Source of the DNA: Cohnella nanjingensis | GTDB lineage: Bacteria > Bacillota > Bacilli > Paenibacillales > Paenibacillaceae | Direction of reading: 5' to 3' | Length of the DNA stretch: 64,000 bases | Assembly: GCF_014212125.1 (NCBI RefSeq) | Contig: NZ_JACJVP010000061.1 | Location: 1 to 64,000, forward strand | Shown: one piece after another, positions 34,832 through 47,979 of the stretch | Layout: each line of letters begins with the position of its first letter | Position numbering within the stretch: the stretch's first letter is position 1 | Made by a program: the position numbers and the translations under genes | The notes under the pieces: generated by a model | What the model saw: the letters and a program-made list of their open reading frames with translations, nothing else | What the model was told of the DNA's origin: nothing | Database searches by the model: none

Positions 34832-37800
34832 TTGGCAGGACATCTTGTTCAGTATGGTCGCCGCACGCGACGCAGTTACGCCCGCATCCACGAGGTGTTG
34901 GACATTCCGAACCTGATCGAAATCCAGCAGCAATCGTACCAGAAGTTCCTGGACGACGGCTTGCGGGAGATTTTTCAGGACATTTCGCCTATTCAGGACT
35001 TCACAGGCAACCTAGTGCTGGAGTTTGTAGATTATAGCCTGGGAGAGCCCAAGTATTCCGTCGACGATTCCAAGGAACGGGACGTCACGTATGCTGCGCC
35101 GCTTCGCGTCAAAGTCCGGCTGCTCAACAAAGAGACCGGAGAAGTGAAGGAGCAAGAAGTGTTCATGGGCGACTTCCCGCTCATGACGGAGACCGGCACT
35201 TTCATTATCAACGGCGCGGAACGCGTTATCGTCAGCCAATTGGTCCGCTCGCCGAGCGTCTACTACAGCACGAAAGTGGACAAAAACGGGAAGAAGACTT
35301 ATACCGCTACCGTCATTCCGAACCGCGGCGCGTGGCTCGAGCTCGAGACGGACGCCAAAGATATTATCTATGTACGGATCGATCGCACCCGGAAGATCCC
35401 GGTTACGGTATTGCTCCGTTCTCTGGGCTTCGGCACCGACGCGGAGATTCTGGACCTGCTCGGACACGACGAGTTTATCCGCAACACGCTGGAGAAGGAC
35501 AACACCGACTCCACCGAGAAAGCGCTCATCGAGATCTACGAGCGTCTCCGTCCGGGCGAACCGCCTACGCTGGAGAACGCGCGCAGCCTCTTGATCGCCC
35601 GTTTCTTCGATCCGAAGCGCTACGATCTGGCCAACGTCGGCCGCTACAAGATCAACAAGAAGCTTCATATCAAGAACCGTCTCTTCAACCAACGGCTCGC
35701 GGAGCCTCTCGTCGATCCTTCGACGGGCGAGATCATCGCGGAGACCGGCCAAGTCATCGACCGCCGCCTGCTGGATCACATCCTGCCGATGCTGGAGAAG
35801 AACGTCGGCTTCAAGAACTTCCGCGTCACCGGCGGCGTCAACGAAGCGGAAGACATCCCGCTGCAGAGCGTGAGCGTCTATTCGCCGGTCGAGGAAGGCA
35901 AAGTGGTGAAGGTCATCGCCAACGGCATCATCGACAAAGCGGTGAAGCACATCACGCCTGCGGATATTATCTCCTCGATCAACTACTTCATCAACCTGCT
36001 GCACGGCATCGGCAGCACGGACGACATCGACCATCTCGGCAACCGTCGTCTGCGTTCGGTCGGCGAATTGCTCCAGAACCAATTCCGGATCGGCTTGTCC
36101 CGGATGGAGCGCGTCGTGCGCGAACGGATGTCGATTCAAGACCAGAACGCCATTACGCCGCAGGCGCTCATCAATATCCGTCCGGTCATCGCGGCGATCA
36201 AGGAGTTCTTCGGATCTTCCCAGCTGTCGCAGTTTATGGACCAGACGAACCCGCTTGCGGAATTGACGCACAAGCGTCGTCTCTCCGCTCTCGGACCGGG
36301 CGGTCTGACGCGGGAGCGCGCCGGCTTCGAAGTCCGCGACGTCCATCCGTCCCACTACGGCCGGATGTGCCCGATCGAGACGCCTGAAGGACCGAACATC
36401 GGTCTGATCAACTCGCTGTCCACGTTCGCGCGGATCAACGAGTACGGCTTTATCGAGGCGCCTTACCGCAAGGTGGATCACAGCACGGGCATCGTCACCG
36501 AAGAGATCGTCTATATGACGGCCGATGAGGAAGACAACTACATCATCGCCCAGGCGAACGCATTGCTGACCGAAGGCGGCAAGTTCGCCGAAGAGACGGT
36601 CATCGTCCGCTACAACAAGTCGCATTCCGACAACATCCTGACGGTATCGAACGATCGCGTCGACTACATGGACGTCTCGCCGAAGCAAGTCGTATCCGTC
36701 GCAACCGCGATGATCCCGTTCCTCGAGAACGACGACTCCAACCGCGCGCTCATGGGTTCGAACATGCAACGTCAGGCCGTTCCGCTGCTCGTCCCGGATG
36801 CGCCGCTCGTCGGCACCGGCATGGAGCACAAGTCGGCCAAGGACTCCGGCGTCTGCATCGTCTCCAAGTACGACGGCGTCATCGAGCGCGTCTCCGCCAA
36901 CGAGATTTGGCTGCGCCGCATCGAGACGATCGACGGCAAGGAAGTCAAGGGCGACGTGGTCAAGTACAAGCTGCAGAAGTTCATGCGGTCCAACCAAGGG
37001 ACTTGCATCAACCAGCGGCCGATCTGCCGCAAAGGCGAGATCGTGAAGAAGGGCGACATCCTCGCCGACGGCCCGTCCACGGATGCCGGCGAACTGGCGC
37101 TCGGACGCAACGTCGTCGTCGCGTTCATGACCTGGGAAGGCTACAACTACGAGGATGCGATCCTCCTCTCCGAGAAATTGGTGCGGGAAGACGTCTACAC
37201 CTCGATTCATATCGAAGAATACGAGTCCGAAGCGCGCGATACGAAGCTCGGACCGGAAGAAATCACGCGCGACATCCCGAACGTCGGCGAAGACGCGCTC
37301 CGCAACCTCGACGAGCGCGGCATCATCCGCGTCGGCGCGGAGATCGGCGCAGGCGACATCCTGGTCGGCAAGGTTACGCCGAAGGGCGTAACGGAACTGA
37401 CGGCGGAAGAGCGGCTGCTGCACGCGATCTTCGGCGAGAAGGCGCGCGAAGTGCGCGACACCTCGCTGCGCGTACCGCACGGTACCGACGGCATCGTCGT
37501 CGACGTGAAGGTGTTCACCCGCGAGAACGGCGACGAACTGCCGCCGGGCGTGAACCAGCTCGTCCGCGTCTACATCGCGCAGAAGCGGAAGATCTCCGAA
37601 GGCGACAAGATGGCCGGACGCCACGGCAACAAAGGGGTTATCGCCCGCATCCTGCCGGAAGAAGACATGCCGTTCCTGCCGGACGGCACGCCGGTTCAAG
37701 TCGTGCTGAACCCGCTGGGCGTACCTTCCCGGATGAACATCGGACAGGTGCTCGAGGTTCACTTGGGCATGGCTTGCCGCTACCTCGGCATTCGCGCGGC

Positions 37801-38380
37801 TACGCCGGTATTCGACGGCGCGCGCGAGAACGACGTCTTCGACACGATGGAAGAAGCCGGCATGCAGCGCAACGGCAAGACGAGACTGTTCGACGGCCGC
37901 ACGGGCGAACCGTTCGAGCGCGAAGTCACGGTCGGCGTCATGTACATGATCAAACTCGCGCACATGGTCGACGACAAGATCCATGCGCGTTCCACCGGTC
38001 CGTACTCGCTCGTTACGCAGCAGCCGTTGGGCGGTAAAGCCCAGTTCGGCGGCCAGCGCTTCGGGGAGATGGAAGTGTGGGCGCTGGAAGCCTACGGCGC
38101 CGCTTATACCTTGCAAGAAATCCTCACCGTCAAGTCCGACGATGTCGTCGGCCGCGTGAAGACGTACGAATCGATCGTCAAAGGCGAGAACGTGCCCGAA
38201 CCGGGCGTGCCGGAATCGTTCAAGGTTCTGATCAAGGAATTGCAGAGCCTTGGCATGGACGTGAAGATTCTGTCGGGCGACGAGCAAGAGATCGAAATGA
38301 AAGAAATCGACGACGAGGACGATACCGCAGGCGACAAGTTGAACTTGAACCTGGAAGGCTCCGAAGTCGGCGTCGAGTAA
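34832..38380 (+). CDS. rpoB: RNA polymerase beta subunit
   Basis: The 1182-residue catalytic subunit. Recognisable parts are the start LVQYGRRTRRSYARI, the rifampicin region (FFGSSQLSQFMDQTNPLAELTHKRRLSALGPGG, ~463-495), the GHNKGV-like RHGNKGVIARILPEEDMP and the C-terminal GGKAQFGGQRFGEMEVWALEAYGA that contacts beta'. The rifampicin-site residues keep the common susceptible form (S-Q-L-S-Q-F-M-D-Q-T-N, H, S). The start is TTG 34832 after GGGGTGAGG, as in B. subtilis. It is followed by rpoC after 130 bases. Confidence 0.98.
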   Translation: MAGHLVQYGRRTRRSYARIHEVLDIPNLIEIQQQSYQKFLDDGLREIFQDISPIQDFTGNLVLEFVDYSLGEPKYSVDDSKERDVTYAAPLRVKVRLLNKETGEVKEQEVFMGDFPLMTETGTFIINGAERVIVSQLVRSPSVYYSTKVDKNGKKTYTATVIPNRGAWLELETDAKDIIYVRIDRTRKIPVTVLLRSLGFGTDAEILDLLGHDEFIRNTLEKDNTDSTEKALIEIYERLRPGEPPTLENARSLLIARFFDPKRYDLANVGRYKINKKLHIKNRLFNQRLAEPLVDPSTGEIIAETGQVIDRRLLDHILPMLEKNVGFKNFRVTGGVNEAEDIPLQSVSVYSPVEEGKVVKVIANGIIDKAVKHITPADIISSINYFINLLHGIGSTDDIDHLGNRRLRSVGELLQNQFRIGLSRMERVVRERMSIQDQNAITPQALINIRPVIAAIKEFFGSSQLSQFMDQTNPLAELTHKRRLSALGPGGLTRERAGFEVRDVHPSHYGRMCPIETPEGPNIGLINSLSTFARINEYGFIEAPYRKVDHSTGIVTEEIVYMTADEEDNYIIAQANALLTEGGKFAEETVIVRYNKSHSDNILTVSNDRVDYMDVSPKQVVSVATAMIPFLENDDSNRALMGSNMQRQAVPLLVPDAPLVGTGMEHKSAKDSGVCIVSKYDGVIERVSANEIWLRRIETIDGKEVKGDVVKYKLQKFMRSNQGTCINQRPICRKGEIVKKGDILADGPSTDAGELALGRNVVVAFMTWEGYNYEDAILLSEKLVREDVYTSIHIEEYESEARDTKLGPEEITRDIPNVGEDALRNLDERGIIRVGAEIGAGDILVGKVTPKGVTELTAEERLLHAIFGEKAREVRDTSLRVPHGTDGIVVDVKVFTRENGDELPPGVNQLVRVYIAQKRKISEGDKMAGRHGNKGVIARILPEEDMPFLPDGTPVQVVLNPLGVPSRMNIGQVLEVHLGMACRYLGIRAATPVFDGARENDVFDTMEEAGMQRNGKTRLFDGRTGEPFEREVTVGVMYMIKLAHMVDDKIHARSTGPYSLVTQQPLGGKAQFGGQRFGEMEVWALEAYGAAYTLQEILTVKSDDVVGRVKTYESIVKGENVPEPGVPESFKVLIKELQSLGMDVKILSGDEQEIEMKEIDDEDDTAGDKLNLNLEGSEVGVE

Positions 38381-38400
38381 AGTGCGATAATCCGCCCGCA

Positions 38401-38427
38401 GGCAAGCTGCTAACCTAGCAGCTTGCC
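38401..38427 (+). other. Perfect 12-bp hairpin between rpoB and rpoC
   Basis: GGCAAGCTGCTA and TAGCAGCTTGCC pair perfectly around ACC. No T run follows, so it is not an intrinsic terminator. It may be a cleavage or stability element in the rpoBC mRNA. Confidence 0.7.
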
Positions 38428-38510
38428 GCGCGTCGGCGGAGGTGCGGTTCATGGAGGCCGTCGTCGTCCCGTAACGAAATCCGCAGCAACGATGAAGGAG
38501 GGCTTGCTCC

Positions 38511-42128
<3,618 letters not shown>

Positions 42129-42149
42129 TATAGCAACCTCTATCGATCG

Positions 42150-42177
42150 AAGGCGGTCCTCCGGGACCGCCTTTTTT
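42150..42177 (+). terminator. Terminator of rpoBC
   Basis: AGGCGGTCC (42151-42159) pairs with GGACCGCCT (42164-42172), followed by a run of T. It isolates rpoBC from the genes downstream. Confidence 0.92.
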
Positions 42178-42321
42178 GTTGACTTTTGGCCGGAATCTCC
42201 TCATGCGGTCAATCGCCGGCTAGTCCGCCAAACGTCGCTGCCGGCAGCTGGTTCCTCCCTCTCTCTCCCGCGTGCTGCCGCTAAGTCGAGCGCGCCTCCA
42301 CCGTCGTTCGGGCCGGTGATC

Positions 42322-42654
42322 CTCTCCACAAGGGGATAAGGCGCAGCCGGATGGAGACAGCTATGCACATGTGGATAGGAGGCGGAACGGACGGTATCCA
42401 CAACGGGATTCGCCGAATCTGCCGCGAGGGATTGTTGACAACTCGCCAGCGCGTGCGCAATCGGCCGTCTCATGCACAAGATGCGCACAACAAGGGGATA
42501 ACCGGGGACAAAACGGTTGATAAGCTTGTGCGTGGAGAAGTTCATATGGATGCGCGAGCGGTGCGGCTGTGGAGAGTTCGCATAGCCGGGGCCGAGTTGC
42601 GGCCGGAGGCGGAATGCGGCTGTGGAGAACCGGGGAAGCAGCAACTTTTCTACA
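42322..42654. other. Cluster of DnaA-box-like 9-mers in a gene-free stretch
   Basis: The 581 bases between rpoC and the next gene hold no gene. Within 333 bp about 13 sites match TTATCCACA with two or fewer changes on either strand. One-change sites are CTATCCACA (42370-42378, -), GTATCCACA (42394-42402, +) and TTCTCCACA (42621-42629, -). Two-change sites include 42322, 42331, 42361, 42433, 42470, 42493, 42515, 42531, 42568 and 42646. The first two one-change sites form the inverted repeat TGTGGATA/TATCCACA with a 17-bp spacer. Confidence 0.55.
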
Positions 42655-42709
42655 CGCGTGCCGTAATTAAATAGGTAATGGCTGGATATCTCATTAGGGA
42701 GCTTAATCG

Positions 42710-43594
42710 ATGACGGCTGAACCATTAGTGACCTTAACGGATGCAACCAAGACCTATAGCGGGAGAAAAGTATTGCGCGAGGTGTCGCTGGCGCTGCTGC
42801 CGGGCGAGACGGTCGTGCTGACCGGCGCGAACGGTTCAGGCAAGAGCACCTTGCTGCGCGCGCTCGGCGGACTGACGGCGCTGACGTCGGGCAGCCGCCG
42901 CGTCCGGCAGCCCGGCGAGCGGCGGTTCGCCGTCGGCTATGCGCCGGATCATCTGCCCAAACTGAAGCTGACGGCCAGGGAATACCTCGGGCATATGGCC
43001 GCCATCGGCGGGATGGAGGCGGCCGGCCGGCAGGAGCGGATCGAGCGGCTCTTGGCCCGCATGCGGCTGCCCGGCGGGATCGATCGGCTTCGCATGCACG
43101 ATTATTCCAAGGGAATGCTGCAGAAGATCAATCTGCTGCAGGCGATGCTGCACGGGCCGGACCTCCTGCTGCTGGACGAGCCGCTCGGCGGATTGGACCG
43201 GGAAGCCAAGCAAGAATGCGAACGGGTGCTGGCGGAGCTGAAGTCGCAGGGGACGACGATCGTGCTGGCCAGCCACGAGCCGGTGTGGCGCGACGACATC
43301 GCGGACCGGCGCCTTGCGATCGCGGAAGGCAGGATCGTGCGGGACGAGCGGGGAGGACGCCCGGCGTCCGACGAACGGCCGCGATGGCGGCTGGTGCAAT
43401 GCGAGCTGCCCGAAGGCGCGGGGCCGACGGCGTTCGCCGAGTGGGACGGCGTCTTGCGGACCCGGCCGGAAGAAGGCGGAAGGATGTCTTATTGGGTGCG
43501 GAGCGACCGCAGCGATGCGCTCCTTACCGCGCTGCTGGCGGCAGGTGCCGCGATTCTGTCCGTCCAGGCCGGGGAAGGGGAGACGGACGGATGA
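42710..43594 (+). CDS. ABC transporter ATPase, ABC-2 type
   Basis: A 294-residue ATP-binding subunit that forms a two-gene unit with the permease overlapping its stop codon. Walker A GANGSGKST is at 39-47. The signature reads YSKGMLQKINLLQAML, where LSGGQ is YSKGM, as in some other ABC-2 ATPases. Walker B is LLLLDEPLGGLD, and the switch His is in ASHEPVW. The last ~80 residues are extra. B. subtilis has no gene here; the pair interrupts the usual rpoC to ybxF order. The substrate is unknown. Confidence 0.85.
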   Translation: MTAEPLVTLTDATKTYSGRKVLREVSLALLPGETVVLTGANGSGKSTLLRALGGLTALTSGSRRVRQPGERRFAVGYAPDHLPKLKLTAREYLGHMAAIGGMEAAGRQERIERLLARMRLPGGIDRLRMHDYSKGMLQKINLLQAMLHGPDLLLLDEPLGGLDREAKQECERVLAELKSQGTTIVLASHEPVWRDDIADRRLAIAEGRIVRDERGGRPASDERPRWRLVQCELPEGAGPTAFAEWDGVLRTRPEEGGRMSYWVRSDRSDALLTALLAAGAAILSVQAGEGETDG

Positions 43595-44298
43595 TCTTGC
43601 CGCTGATCCGCTATATGCTGGTCTCTTACAGCCGATCCTATCGCTACCTGCCTCCGCTGCTAGCCTTCGTCGTCGCGATCGGGTTCGTCTACAGCAATGT
43701 GCCCAACCCGATTATGGAGAGTTATGCCTTCTCTTCGACGCTGCTGTTCATCGTCTCCGCCTGGCTGACTTTCGGCTTCATGGACGCCGAACCGATCGCC
43801 CAGCAGCGCGTGACGGTGCTGCACGCGCGAAGCTTGACAGCCTACTATGTCGCCAAGCTGCTGCTGCTGAGCGGCTTCGGGAGCGCGCTCGGGCTGTTCG
43901 CGACGCTCTATCCCGCGCTGCTGCGCAAGTTCGACCGGTCGCCCTCGCTGCTAGAGCTCGGGGCCGCCTTGCTCGCCCATGGAGTTCTTGTGCTGCTGGG
44001 CATCGGCTGCGCCGCCTTTTTCACGGAGAAGAGCGTGCCGGGCAGGCCGTTCGCGCTAGCCGGACTTGCGATTGTCGTGATACTCTCGGTCGCCGGCAAG
44101 GGGCTGGCGAATGCGCTGCCGGACGCCGTCGCTCCGGCGGCCTGGCTGCTGCCGCCGGCCTTCCGCGTGATGGACGCGCTCATCCGCAGCGAGACGGTCG
44201 GCGGCTGGGGCATCGCCTTGTCCCTGGCGGTCGCCGCGCTCTATGCGATCCTCTTGATGGCGCTGTTCGTCAGGCTCATGTCGCGCAAGCAATTCTAG
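43591..44298 (+). CDS. ABC-type permease partner, six helices
   Basis: A 235-residue integral membrane protein with about six hydrophobic segments (~14-31, ~44-60, ~88-108, ~127-146, ~157-175 and ~204-228). The start ATG 43591 overlaps the ATPase stop (ATGA), so the two are translated together and are probably one exporter. I see no further family signature. A basic tail (RLMSRKQF) ends it. Confidence 0.75.
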   Translation: MILPLIRYMLVSYSRSYRYLPPLLAFVVAIGFVYSNVPNPIMESYAFSSTLLFIVSAWLTFGFMDAEPIAQQRVTVLHARSLTAYYVAKLLLLSGFGSALGLFATLYPALLRKFDRSPSLLELGAALLAHGVLVLLGIGCAAFFTEKSVPGRPFALAGLAIVVILSVAGKGLANALPDAVAPAAWLLPPAFRVMDALIRSETVGGWGIALSLAVAALYAILLMALFVRLMSRKQF

Positions 44299-44392
44299 CC
44301 GCCGGGATTCTTGACAGTCCTTCGCCCAGGTGATAATATATCCTAGTGTGTGCCCGACGTGCTGGATTTTATGCTGCCGGAGGTGGATGTCC

Positions 44393-44644
44393 GTGGACTT
44401 CATAGGACGTTTGCAAGAGGGCGGCGTTAGAGTAGGCACCAAGCAGACGACCAAGATGGTGGAGCAAGGCAAAGCCGCTGTCGTCTATGTCGCGCAAGAT
44501 GCAGATTCGCGCCTGATCGGCCGCATCACTCAATTGTGCCAGCAGCACGGCGTGGCGGTAACGCCCGTCGAGACGATGCGCGAATTGGGCAAGGCATGCG
44601 GCATTGATGTAGGTACGGCGATGGCCGTGGTTGTAGAGGAATAG
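44393..44644 (+). CDS. L7Ae-family K-turn RNA-binding protein (YbxF type)
   Basis: An 83-residue member of the L7Ae/L30e fold that binds kink-turn RNA. Sequence features are KQTTKMVEQGKAAVVYVAQDAD, then LCQQHGVAVTPVETMRELGKACGI. I prefer GTG 44393, nine bases after GGAGG; ATG 44387 would add two residues at a spacing of three. B. subtilis YbxF lies at the same place, just before rpsL. In this genome the T-box or other leaders could supply kink-turns. Confidence 0.88.
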   Translation: MDFIGRLQEGGVRVGTKQTTKMVEQGKAAVVYVAQDADSRLIGRITQLCQQHGVAVTPVETMRELGKACGIDVGTAMAVVVEE

Positions 44645-44801
44645 AATCCGGGTTCTAGCTGTTCCCTTTTCTTTGAGGAGAGGAACGGTCAGACCCTTTC
44701 GCATTTCTCAAAATGAACCGCCTGGATCTGTGGGCTTCGCGCCGCGGGGACCGGTTGCCGTTATTTCATGCATTTCGAACTCATGGGAAGGGGGTGGCAA
44801 C

Positions 44802-45221
44802 ATGCCAACAATTAACCAACTCGTACGTAAAGGTCGCGAACCCAAAGTGGTCAAATCGAAATCCCCTGCTCTGCAGAAGGGCTTCAACGCTTTGAAACGC
44901 GTCGAGACCGATCTGAGCGCCCCGCAAAAACGCGGTGTTTGCACTCGTGTAGGCACGATGACGCCGAAAAAACCGAACTCTGCACTTCGTAAGTACGCCC
45001 GTGTGCGTCTGACGAACAAAGTCGAGGTAACGGCGTACATTCCGGGTATCGGTCACAACCTGCAAGAGCACAGCGTCGTATTGATCCGCGGCGGACGGGT
45101 AAAGGACCTTCCGGGTGTCCGTTACCACATCGTGCGCGGCGCGCTCGATACTGCAGGCGTGAACAACCGGAAGCAAGCTCGTTCCAAGTACGGCACGAAG
45201 CGCGCGAAGGTGAAAAAATAA
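44802..45221 (+). CDS. rpsL: Ribosomal protein S12
   Basis: A 139-residue decoding-centre protein. It has LVRKGREPKVVKSKSPALQ, then TPKKPNSALRKYARVRL, where K of PKKPNS is the usual streptomycin-sensitive residue, and GRVKDLPGVRYHIVRGALD. GAAGGGGGTGG precedes ATG 44802. First gene of the str operon proper, followed by rpsG, fusA and tuf. Confidence 0.97.
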   Translation: MPTINQLVRKGREPKVVKSKSPALQKGFNALKRVETDLSAPQKRGVCTRVGTMTPKKPNSALRKYARVRLTNKVEVTAYIPGIGHNLQEHSVVLIRGGRVKDLPGVRYHIVRGALDTAGVNNRKQARSKYGTKRAKVKK

Positions 45222-45289
45222 GAGATTTATGCGTCCGCCTAGGTATAGGCGCGGCCTAGCTCAACAAGAATGAGAAAGGAGGAATTTCG

Positions 45290-45760
45290 ATGCCTCGTAA
45301 AGGACCAGTCGCGAAACGGGACGTTCTCCCGGATCCGGTATACAATAGCAAGCTGGTTACTCGCCTCGTGAACCGCATCATGATCGACGGGAAGAAAGGC
45401 GTTGCGCAACAACTGTTGTACAATGCGTTCAACCTGATTCAAGAGCGTTCCGGCAAGGACCCGATGGAAGTATTCGAAGCGGCGATCAAGAACATCATGC
45501 CGGTGCTCGAAGTTAAAGCGCGTCGTGTAGGTGGTGCCAACTACCAAGTTCCGATCGAAGTGAAGCCGGAGCGTCGTACGTCCCTTGGCCTGCGTTGGCT
45601 CGTCAACTACTCCCGCAACCGCGGCGAGAAGACGATGGAAGAGCGCCTTGCAGCCGAGATCCTGGACGCTTCCAACAACACGGGAGCTGCCGTCAAGAAA
45701 CGCGAAGACACGCACAAAATGGCGGAAGCCAACAAAGCGTTCGCCCACTACCGCTGGTAA
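45290..45760 (+). CDS. rpsG: Ribosomal protein S7
   Basis: The 156-residue primary assembly protein of the 30S head. It starts MPRKGPVAKRDVLPDPVYN and includes GKKGVAQQLLYNAFNLIQE and RRVGGANYQVPIEVKPERR. AAAGGAGG lies before ATG 45290. It sits in the str operon between rpsL and fusA. Confidence 0.97.
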   Translation: MPRKGPVAKRDVLPDPVYNSKLVTRLVNRIMIDGKKGVAQQLLYNAFNLIQERSGKDPMEVFEAAIKNIMPVLEVKARRVGGANYQVPIEVKPERRTSLGLRWLVNYSRNRGEKTMEERLAAEILDASNNTGAAVKKREDTHKMAEANKAFAHYRW

Positions 45761-45796
45761 TCCCGCGGAGTTACGGAAACGAAAGGAGACAAATGC

Positions 45797-47872
45797 ATGG
45801 CTAGGGAGTTCTCCTTGCAAAATACGCGCAACATCGGCATCATGGCGCATATTGATGCAGGCAAGACGACGACCACTGAACGGATTCTGTTCTACACCGG
45901 CCGTGTTCATAAGATCGGCGAAGTGCACGAAGGCGCCGCTACGATGGACTGGATGGAACAAGAACAAGAGCGCGGCATCACGATCACGTCTGCCGCGACG
46001 ACCGCGCAATGGAAAGGTCACCGCATCAATATTATCGACACTCCGGGTCACGTTGACTTTACGGTTGAGGTCGAGCGCTCCCTGCGCGTATTGGACGGGG
46101 CTGTCGGCGTATTCAGCGCCAAAGAAGGCGTGGAACCACAATCCGAGACGGTATGGCGTCAAGCCGACCGTTACGGCGTTCCGCGTATCGCTTACGTCAA
46201 CAAAATGGACATCATCGGCGCAGACTTCCTGAACGTTGTCAACGACATGCGTTTGCGTCTGCAAGCCAATGCCGTCGCGATCCAACTGCCGATCGGCGCC
46301 GAGAACGGCTTCCTGGGCATGATCGACCTGGTTGAGCGGGTCGCTTATGTGTACGAAGACGATCTGGGCAAAGAGCCGAAGAAGGTTGAGATTCCTGCGG
46401 ATCTCGCCGCCCAAGCGGAAGAGCTGCGCATGGAACTGGTCGAGAAGGTTGCCGAGCTTGACGACGACCTGATGGCGAAGTATCTTGAGGGTGAAGAGCT
46501 GACGATCCCCGAGATCAAGAAAGCTCTCCGCAAAGGCGTCTGCGAAGTGAAAATCTTCCCGGTCGTCTGCGGTTCCTCGTACCGCAACAAAGGCGTACAG
46601 CCGATGCTGGACGCGGTTGTCGACTACCTGCCGTCCCCGGTCGACGTTCCGGACATCAAGGGAACGCTCGAAGACGGCACGGAAACGACGCGCAAATCCG
46701 CTGACGATCAACCGTTCGCGGCGCTTGCGTTCAAGATCGCGACGGACCCGTTCGTCGGCAAGCTGACGTTCTTCCGCGTTTACTCCGGCGTACTGAACTC
46801 CGGTTCGTACGTCGTCAACGCGACGAAGAACAAGCGCGAGCGCATCGGCCGGATTCTGCAGATGCACGCGAACAGCCGTCAAGAGATCAGCGTCGTCTAC
46901 TCCGGCGACATCGCCGCTGCCGTCGGTCTCAAAGACACGACGACGGGCGACACGCTGTGCGACGAGAAGAACCCGGTTATCCTCGAATCGATGAACTTCC
47001 CGGAGCCGGTTATCCAGCTTGCGGTCGAACCGAAAACCAAGGCCGACCAAGACAAGATGGGTATCGCGCTGCAGAAGCTCTCCGAAGAGGATCCTACCTT
47101 CCGCGCGCACACGGACGAAGAGACGGGCCAGACGATCATCGCCGGCATGGGCGAGCTTCATCTGGAGATCCTCGTCGACCGTATGCTTCGCGAATTCAAA
47201 GTCGAGACGAACGTCGGCAAGCCGCAAGTCGCTTACCGCGAGACGTTCAAACAGGCGGCGAAGGTCGAAGGCAAGTTCGTTCGCCAATCCGGCGGCCGCG
47301 GCCAATACGGCCACTGCTGGATCGAGTTCGAACCGCTCGAAGCGGGCTCCGGCTTCGTCTTCGAGAACAAGGTTGTCGGCGGCGTCGTACCGCGCGAATA
47401 CATCGCGCCGGTTCAAGCCGGTATCGAAGAGTCGATGAAGAACGGCGTCCTCGCGGGCTTCCCGCTCGTGGACATCAAAGCCACCATCTTCGACGGTTCG
47501 TACCATGACGTCGACTCCAACGAAATGGCGTTTAAGATCGCCGGCTCCATGGCGCTCAAAGCAGCGAAGGACAAATGCGCTCCGGTCCTGCTCGAGCCGA
47601 TCATGAAAGTCGAAGTTACCGTTCCGGAAGAGTACATGGGCGATGTCATGGGCATGCTCAGCTCCCGTCGCGGACGCATCGAAGGCAGCGACACCCGTCA
47701 CGGGGCGCTGATCGTACGTGCCAAAGTGCCGCTGGCTGAAATGTTCGGCTACTCGACCGTTCTCCGCTCCGGTACGCAAGGCCGTGGGGTCTTCTCGATG
47801 GAGCTCTCCCACTACGAAGAAGTGCCGAAGTCGATCTCCGAAGAGATCGTCTCCAAGAGCAAAGGCGCTTAA
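45797..47872 (+). CDS. fusA: Elongation factor G
   Basis: A 691-residue translational GTPase that drives translocation. G1 is AHIDAGKTT at 17-25, the switch region contains RGITITSAAT, G3 is DTPGHVDF and G4 is NKMD. Domains II-V follow, with the domain IV tip around SGGRGQYGHCWIEFEPL. GAAAGGAG precedes ATG 45797. It is a normal-length EF-G in its usual operon. Confidence 0.97.
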   Translation: MAREFSLQNTRNIGIMAHIDAGKTTTTERILFYTGRVHKIGEVHEGAATMDWMEQEQERGITITSAATTAQWKGHRINIIDTPGHVDFTVEVERSLRVLDGAVGVFSAKEGVEPQSETVWRQADRYGVPRIAYVNKMDIIGADFLNVVNDMRLRLQANAVAIQLPIGAENGFLGMIDLVERVAYVYEDDLGKEPKKVEIPADLAAQAEELRMELVEKVAELDDDLMAKYLEGEELTIPEIKKALRKGVCEVKIFPVVCGSSYRNKGVQPMLDAVVDYLPSPVDVPDIKGTLEDGTETTRKSADDQPFAALAFKIATDPFVGKLTFFRVYSGVLNSGSYVVNATKNKRERIGRILQMHANSRQEISVVYSGDIAAAVGLKDTTTGDTLCDEKNPVILESMNFPEPVIQLAVEPKTKADQDKMGIALQKLSEEDPTFRAHTDEETGQTIIAGMGELHLEILVDRMLREFKVETNVGKPQVAYRETFKQAAKVEGKFVRQSGGRGQYGHCWIEFEPLEAGSGFVFENKVVGGVVPREYIAPVQAGIEESMKNGVLAGFPLVDIKATIFDGSYHDVDSNEMAFKIAGSMALKAAKDKCAPVLLEPIMKVEVTVPEEYMGDVMGMLSSRRGRIEGSDTRHGALIVRAKVPLAEMFGYSTVLRSGTQGRGVFSMELSHYEEVPKSISEEIVSKSKGA

Positions 47873-47979
47873 TCCGTTATGCAATCGGACGGGCTAGGAA
47901 CCGGTCTTCATCGGCCGCGTTCCGCCCTTCCCCCCTATAAATTAAAACTCGTTCTACTTACAAGGAGGAGAAAAGATCC

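Noticed and set aside
42322..42654. DnaA-like cluster as the chromosomal origin
   Set aside because: There is no dnaA, dnaN or AT-rich unwinding element nearby, and the flanking genes are rpoC and an ABC pair.
43170..43215. YSKGM as a broken ABC signature
   Set aside because: The same form occurs in other functional ABC-2 ATPases; Walker motifs are intact.
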